A DNA stretch of 30,299 bases from an uncultured Bacteroidales bacterium (lineage in GTDB: Bacteria; Bacteroidota; Bacteroidia; Bacteroidales; WCHB1-69). The notes under the pieces are model-generated. The model worked only from the letters and a program-made list of their open reading frames with translations. It had not been told where the DNA came from and made no database searches. The position numbers were made by a program, and so were the translations under genes. Numbering within the stretch: the first letter of the stretch is position 1; the number at the start of each line of letters is the position of its first letter. Location: NCBI GenBank assembly GCA_937901455.1, contig CALDIA010000137.1, positions 1-30,299 of the forward strand, written 5' to 3'. Positions 26,542-30,299 of this stretch are shown here, one piece after another.

Positions 26542-28038
26542 TTAGTCCATCAACACTTTCACACCATTCACAAAATCGATCGACTTCTGGATCAGTTCAT
26601 GCATATAGGTGTCATTATCCACGAAGGGCACCACTTGGCGGAAGGCGGCCACAAACTCTTCAATAAATTGGGAGGACTTTAGCGGACGGCGGAACTCCAA
26701 AGCCTGGGCTGCATTCAGCAACTCAATTCCGAGAATCTTCTCTAAATTATTGACTACTATATAGCACTTGGTAGCGGCATTGGCACCCATGCTCACATGG
26801 TCCTCCTGACCTTGCGACGACTCTATGGAGTCGGTGGAGCAAGGCATCGTGAAGGCCTTATTCTGATTCACGATGGAGGCGGCGGCATATTGCGGGATCA
26901 TGAAGCCGGAGTTGAGGCCGGGGTTCTTCACAAGGAAAGAAGGCAGCCCGCGTTTGCCAGAAATCAGCTGATAGATGCGGCGTTCGGAGATATTGCCCAG
27001 TTCGGCTACTGCAATGGTCAGGAAATCAAGCACCAAAGCCAGGGGCTGTCCATGGAAGTTGCCGGCGGAAATGACCAAATCCTCATCGGGAAAGACGGTA
27101 GGGTTATCCGTAACGGAGTTGATTTCGGTTTCGACTACATCCTGCACATGGGAGATAGCATCCTTGCTGGCGCCGTGCACCTGCGGCATACAGCGAAAAG
27201 AGTAGGGATCCTGCACATGCTCTTTGTGTTGGCAAATAATTTCAGAACCCTGCAACATGTTGTAGATGTGGGTGGCCGTGATTATCTGACCTGCATGCGG
27301 ACGCACGAGGTGTACGTTGATATTGAAAGGGCTCAGACAACCGTCAAAAGCCTCCAAGGAAACAGTACCGATAATATCGGCCAACCAGGAGAGCTTCTTG
27401 GCCTTGATAAGGAGCCAAACAGCATAGGAACTCATGAACTGGGTCCCATTGAGCAGCGCCAGTCCCTCTTTAGACTGCAGCGTGATGGGCGCCCATCCAA
27501 ACTTCTCATTGATAACGGAAGCTGGATATTTTTTGCCTCTGTAATAAACTTCACCCATGCCGATGATAGGCAAACTGAGGTGAGCCAACGGGGCCAAGTC
27601 GACGGAAGCGCCCAGCGAACCTTGCTGATACACCACCGGATATACACCTTTGTTGTAAAAGTCAATCAGACGTTGCACAGTGGCTAACTGAACACCAGAG
27701 TGACCATAGGATAGGGACTGTATCTTCATGAGCAGCATAAGTCGCACGATTTCCTGAGGCACTTCCTCCCCCACCCCGCACGCGTGGGAAATCACAAGAT
27801 TGCGTTGTAGCGTGGAGAGATCCTCCTTGGAAATACTGCGGTTGCAAAGGGAACCAAAGCCGGTCGTCACTCCATAGATGGGCTCCTTCTCGGTATCTGT
27901 CTTCTTGTCCAGATAGGCGCGACATTTCTGGATGGCGTCAATAGCCTCCTGTGACAATTCTATTTTCTGATTCCGGTCAAGCATCTTGGAAATATGCTCA
28001 ATGCTCAAGAACTTAGTAGAGATTTTGTGTCTAGTCAT
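26542..28038 (-). CDS. hutH: Histidine ammonia-lyase-like protein with altered MIO triad
   Basis: 498 residues from the ATG at 28038; a TTG two codons earlier could also serve. The family removes ammonia from histidine to give urocanate. Most active-site segments are intact: YGVTTGFGS, NLVISHACGVGE (the SH fits histidine rather than tyrosine or phenylalanine lyases), LALLNGTQFM, QDPYSFRCMPQVHG, ISAGNFHGQPLAL and GQEDHVSMGANAA. The cofactor loop, however, reads GSLGASVDLAPLAHL: Ala144-Ser145-Val146 instead of Ala-Ser-Gly, the triad that cyclises into the MIO electrophile. The Val codon is GTC at 27603-27601, one base from a Gly codon (GGC). No hutU, hutI or formimidoyltransferase gene lies nearby. 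It is the first gene of the block leading to nadC. The call to the family is firm; activity is uncertain. Confidence 0.9.
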   Translation of the reverse strand: MTRHKISTKFLSIEHISKMLDRNQKIELSQEAIDAIQKCRAYLDKKTDTEKEPIYGVTTGFGSLCNRSISKEDLSTLQRNLVISHACGVGEEVPQEIVRLMLLMKIQSLSYGHSGVQLATVQRLIDFYNKGVYPVVYQQGSLGASVDLAPLAHLSLPIIGMGEVYYRGKKYPASVINEKFGWAPITLQSKEGLALLNGTQFMSSYAVWLLIKAKKLSWLADIIGTVSLEAFDGCLSPFNINVHLVRPHAGQIITATHIYNMLQGSEIICQHKEHVQDPYSFRCMPQVHGASKDAISHVQDVVETEINSVTDNPTVFPDEDLVISAGNFHGQPLALVLDFLTIAVAELGNISERRIYQLISGKRGLPSFLVKNPGLNSGFMIPQYAAASIVNQNKAFTMPCSTDSIESSQGQEDHVSMGANAATKCYIVVNNLEKILGIELLNAAQALEFRRPLKSSQFIEEFVAAFRQVVPFVDNDTYMHELIQKSIDFVNGVKVLMD

Positions 28039-28080
28039 ATGCAAATATTAATAATTATTACCCTAAAAACAATAAGCGGG

Positions 28081-28088
28081 CAAAGATA
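28081..28088 (-). promoter_or_regulatory. Probable -7 promoter box for hutH
   Basis: On the minus strand this reads TATCTTTG, an exact match to the Bacteroidota -7 consensus TAnnTTTG, 42 bases before the hutH ATG. The expected -33 TTTG is not clear at the right distance. A start of transcription near 28074 would give a leader of about 36 bases. Confidence 0.55.
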
Positions 28089-28109
28089 CAAAAAACGATG
28101 AATAATTAA

Positions 28110-28117
28110 TATTTTTG
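28110..28117 (+). promoter_or_regulatory. Probable -7 promoter box before the ECF sigma relic
   Basis: This reads TATTTTTG, a match to TAnnTTTG on the plus strand, 41 bases before the old ATG at 28159. It is divergent to the hutH box 21 bases away. The region is AT-rich and no -33 element is evident, so chance is possible. Confidence 0.4.
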
Positions 28118-28158
28118 CCCCTTTCAAAAGTTTTGCATCATACTATAAAAATCACACT

Positions 28159-28440
28159 ATGTACAGTCAAGATTTTTGAATTAGGAAATGCCAACAGAAT
28201 ATCGGCAGGATGATCGCTCTTTGCCAACGTTATGTGTCTGATAAACAGCAAGCTGAAGATCTTGCGCATGAGGCATTTCTGCAATGTGTGGAAAGGGCGG
28301 ACACCTTCAAGGGTCTTGGTAGTTTTGAAGCTTGGATGATGCGTGTCACGGTCAATACCGCATTGCAGCATCTACGTCAGGCACAACATTTTGTTCATCT
28401 TGATGAAATTCATATTGAATTTGACGTAGCGGAGGCATAG
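28159..28440 (+). pseudogene. ECF sigma factor remnant (region 2 only, with nonsense codon)
   Basis: From the ATG at 28159 the frame reads MYSQDF, then a TGA at 28177, then IRKCQQNIGRMIALCQRYVS and DKQQAEDLAHEAFLQC in the same frame. This is sigma-70 region 2 of an ECF factor (QRYVSD...AEDLAHEAF, TFKGLGSFEAWMMRVTVNTAL with the core-binding and -10-recognition helices). Family proteins have roughly 15 more residues between the KCQQN and MIALCQRY segments, so a short in-frame deletion is also likely. After LRQAQHFVHLDEIHIEFDV the frame stops at 28440; region 4, which reads the -35 element, is missing. The protein cannot work as a sigma factor. Its 3' end runs directly into a second gene fragment in another frame. 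Confidence 0.8.
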
Positions 28441-28688
28441 GTCACGGCACGGGTTCACGAGGATTGGTCAAACAGATCAACACCACCATCAACGAAGAAG
28501 GACAAATGGCCGTGGAAGTGCATGTAATGGCCGATGGAACTGTCAGCGAAGCGCGCATCATCAACAACTCAAAAGGCAGGACTACCATCTCAAACACCTA
28601 TATCCAGCAACAATGCATCCGCGAGGCCTACAAAGCCAAGTACAAAGCCGGGAAAGAAGAGTTGAGAATCATCCTGTTCAAGTCCTAA
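28431..28688 (+). pseudogene. C-terminal remnant of a glycine-rich TonB-C-like protein
   Basis: In the frame of 28431 the reading is GGIGHGTGSRGLVKQINTTI followed by NEEGQMAVEVHVMADGTVSE and, near the end, EAYKAKYKAGKEELRIILFK before the stop at 28688. A Gly/Thr-rich linker followed by a domain of this kind (bacterial TonB C-terminal-like: Gly-x-Val/Ala...V.V..DG.V..A, then a helix and a final strand) is common in Bacteroidota proteins encoded next to ECF sigma factors. There is no ATG start; only a TTG at 28464 opens it. The N-terminal helix and most of the linker are absent. It overlaps the end of the sigma remnant by ten bases in a different frame, so both are probably edges of one deletion. 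Confidence 0.65.
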
Positions 28689-28708
28689 TTAGATTATAGG
28701 ATAAATCC

Positions 28709-30299
28709 TTATTCGCAAATAATTACAGCACCACCACCTGGGGCAAGGTCGATGGTAACTTTGCCATTAGTAGGCAAATCCATGCGTTTCTTCCGGTAAT
28801 CAACACCTTTGCGATGTGCATTCGGACCATCCACAAACATTGTTAATTCGCCACCACGCACACCCAAAGCCGACAAATCAATTTCAATAGTGCGTTTGTT
28901 CCAATCAGTAATGGCGCCTATGTACCAGTTGCTTCCTTTACGCTTGGCGGTGACCACATATTGTCCGACCATCCCATCCAACACCCGTGTTTCGTCCCAC
29001 ACAGTCGGAACACGAGCGATAAATTCAGCGCACTCCGGCTCCTGCAAGTAAGCAGTGGGCGCATCGCACAACATTGCAAAGGGCGCATCGAAAATAACAT
29101 ATTCAGCCAATTGGCGGCAGCGCGTGCCTTGACTCATTGGGTCGCTCCATACGGGGGCATAACACCATTTGGCGGCATTCTTCATGGCACCCTGCGTAAA
29201 GTCCATGGAACCAGCCAGCATCCTGATGAAGGGAATTGTCACCTCATAGGCTACCATATCCACATCGGCACTCACCCACTTGCATTGTTCCAAACCAAAG
29301 ACCCCTTCATAATTCAGAACATTAGGATAAGTCCTGCTCAGGCCTGTGGGCTTGTACGCGCCATGAAAATCAACGAAAAGATGAAACTTGGCAGCCGTAG
29401 CGGCCATACGCTCGTAAAAATCGACCACAATTTGGTCGTCTCTGTCCATAAAATCCACCTTGAAGCCCTTAACCCCCATATCGGCATAGTGTTTGCAAAC
29501 CTTTTCCATGTCTGAGTCCATAGCGGCATACCCAGCCCAGAGTACAATACCCACGCCCTTGGAAGCGGCATAATTCACCAGCATCGGCAAATCTATTTCC
29601 GGTACAACTTGAAAGAGGTCGGCCTTGCCATTCACTGCCCAACCTTCATCCAGAATCACATACTCAATGCCCGTCTTCGCGGCAAAGTCAATGTAGTATT
29701 TATAGGTCTCATTATTAATTCCTGACTCGAAATCCACGCCCCAAACGTTCCAATTGTTCCACCAATCCCAGGCCACCTTGCCCGGCTTAATCCAAGTTAC
29801 ATCATCCACTTTGGAAGGCTCAGCCAAGAGAAACACGAGATCATTGTCCACCAACTCTTTATCTTGTTTGGCGACAGCAATCACGCGCCACGGGAAAGCG
29901 CGCGAACCGACGGTTTTGGCAATGTAGTCTTCCCGTTGTTCCACCACATATTGCAGATTATTATGACCGCCTTGGCTCCATGTCTTCGGACGGGGTGCGA
30001 AGAGTCCCACCAACGCATTGCCTTCTGTATGCTTGAGATACATGCCCGGATAGTCATGCAAATCGGCTTCCGTGATGACCGCCATACGCACATGGGGGCG
30101 ACTCATGTGCTCCCCGTGAGGAATGTACCCCTGCGCCACCAACATAGGCAGAAACGCCAAGCGGTCACCAGCCATGTCAGCCAACAGAATTTTCTCGTAT
30201 GTGTTCTCAAACGATGTGGCAAACTGCTCCGAAAAATCACCATTCACTGCGGGCTTACGGTTGACATAGGGCACATAAGCCTCCGTCTCCGTGAACCGT
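28709..30299 (-). CDS. GH97 glycoside hydrolase, retaining alpha-galactosidase-like (5' end outside window)
   Basis: The frame stays open to the right edge (RFTETEAYVPYVNRKPAV upstream of a GTG at 30274), so the N-terminus lies outside; 530 residues are present. The central barrel shows WWNNWNVWGVDFESGINNET, EYVILDEGW, GIVLWAGYAAMDSDMEKVCK and GVKGFKVDFMDRDDQ. An Asp in KVDF (codon 29455-29453) is the nucleophile position of the retaining GH97 branch; SusB-type inverting enzymes lack it. A Glu in FGLEQCKW lies 55 residues later (29290-29288), the spacing I remember for the acid/base of the Bacteroides alpha-galactosidase. A C-terminal beta domain completes the family layout. It likely removes alpha-linked galactose from plant or host oligosaccharides in the periplasm; the signal peptide is not visible here. 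It starts no operon within the window. Confidence 0.92.
   Translation of the reverse strand, partial: RFTETEAYVPYVNRKPAVNGDFSEQFATSFENTYEKILLADMAGDRLAFLPMLVAQGYIPHGEHMSRPHVRMAVITEADLHDYPGMYLKHTEGNALVGLFAPRPKTWSQGGHNNLQYVVEQREDYIAKTVGSRAFPWRVIAVAKQDKELVDNDLVFLLAEPSKVDDVTWIKPGKVAWDWWNNWNVWGVDFESGINNETYKYYIDFAAKTGIEYVILDEGWAVNGKADLFQVVPEIDLPMLVNYAASKGVGIVLWAGYAAMDSDMEKVCKHYADMGVKGFKVDFMDRDDQIVVDFYERMAATAAKFHLFVDFHGAYKPTGLSRTYPNVLNYEGVFGLEQCKWVSADVDMVAYEVTIPFIRMLAGSMDFTQGAMKNAAKWCYAPVWSDPMSQGTRCRQLAEYVIFDAPFAMLCDAPTAYLQEPECAEFIARVPTVWDETRVLDGMVGQYVVTAKRKGSNWYIGAITDWNKRTIEIDLSALGVRGGELTMFVDGPNAHRKGVDYRKKRMDLPTNGKVTIDLAPGGGAVIICE

Noticed and set aside
28464..28688. A small independent gene starting at the TTG at 28464.
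   Set aside because: The reading continues upstream in frame as a Gly-rich linker typical of longer proteins, and no ATG or ribosome site is present; a truncated remnant fits better.
28692..28712. Small inverted repeat (AGGAT, ATCCT) between the relic and GH97.
   Set aside because: Five base pairs with a two-base loop is too weak and too AT-rich to call a terminator.
1..30299. tRNA or rRNA genes, CRISPR arrays, insertion sequences, integrases and prophage genes.
   Set aside because: I looked in the gaps and among the open frames and saw none; nearly all sequence is used by the listed genes.

Overview
The window looks like chromosomal DNA of an uncultured Bacteroidota, probably a Bacteroidales relative from a gut or rumen type habitat. 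The evidence is a type IX secretion (T9SS) cargo protein with a C-terminal sorting domain, a PorV/PorQ-family outer-membrane protein, a TonB-dependent receptor with an N-terminal carboxypeptidase-like domain, a GH97 glycosidase, a split transketolase, and TAnnTTTG-type -7 promoter boxes. The habitat and exact lineage are inference. No rRNA, tRNA, CRISPR array, insertion sequence or phage gene was seen.

Left part (2-7498, plus strand): the 3' part of a gene for a giant secreted-type protein (more than 1750 residues, unknown function), followed after 21 bases by a 732-residue fibronectin type III protein with a signal peptide. They form a two-gene unit that converges on the next block.

Housekeeping block (7512-13835, minus strand, read right to left): greA, a HIT-family hydrolase, the N-terminal half of a split transketolase, an LptF/LptG-type LPS export permease, a GT4 glycosyltransferase and dxs. 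The genes are 1-21 bases apart or overlap, so they look like one operon. A perfect 12-bp hairpin at 13857-13886 separates it from the next block.

Secretion cassette (13910-23632, minus strand): a 1259-residue TonB-dependent receptor, a 1567-residue T9SS cargo protein and a PorV/PorQ-family protein, 24 and 30 bases apart. This is the best candidate for a little-described system. I infer a receptor, a surface or secreted protein, and a dedicated T9SS shuttle made together.

Metabolic block (23752-28038, minus strand): hutH, a small lipoprotein, nadC, a YihY/BrkB-type membrane protein and a short membrane-anchored acidic protein, tightly packed. HutH carries Ala-Ser-Val where the family has the Ala-Ser-Gly that builds the MIO cofactor. 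Divergent from it lies a collapsed relic (28159-28688) of an ECF sigma factor locus: a sigma region 2 fragment with a stop codon, joined to the tail of a glycine-rich TonB-C-like protein. The window ends in a GH97 glycosidase (28709 to the right edge) of the retaining, alpha-galactosidase-like type, cut by the window edge.
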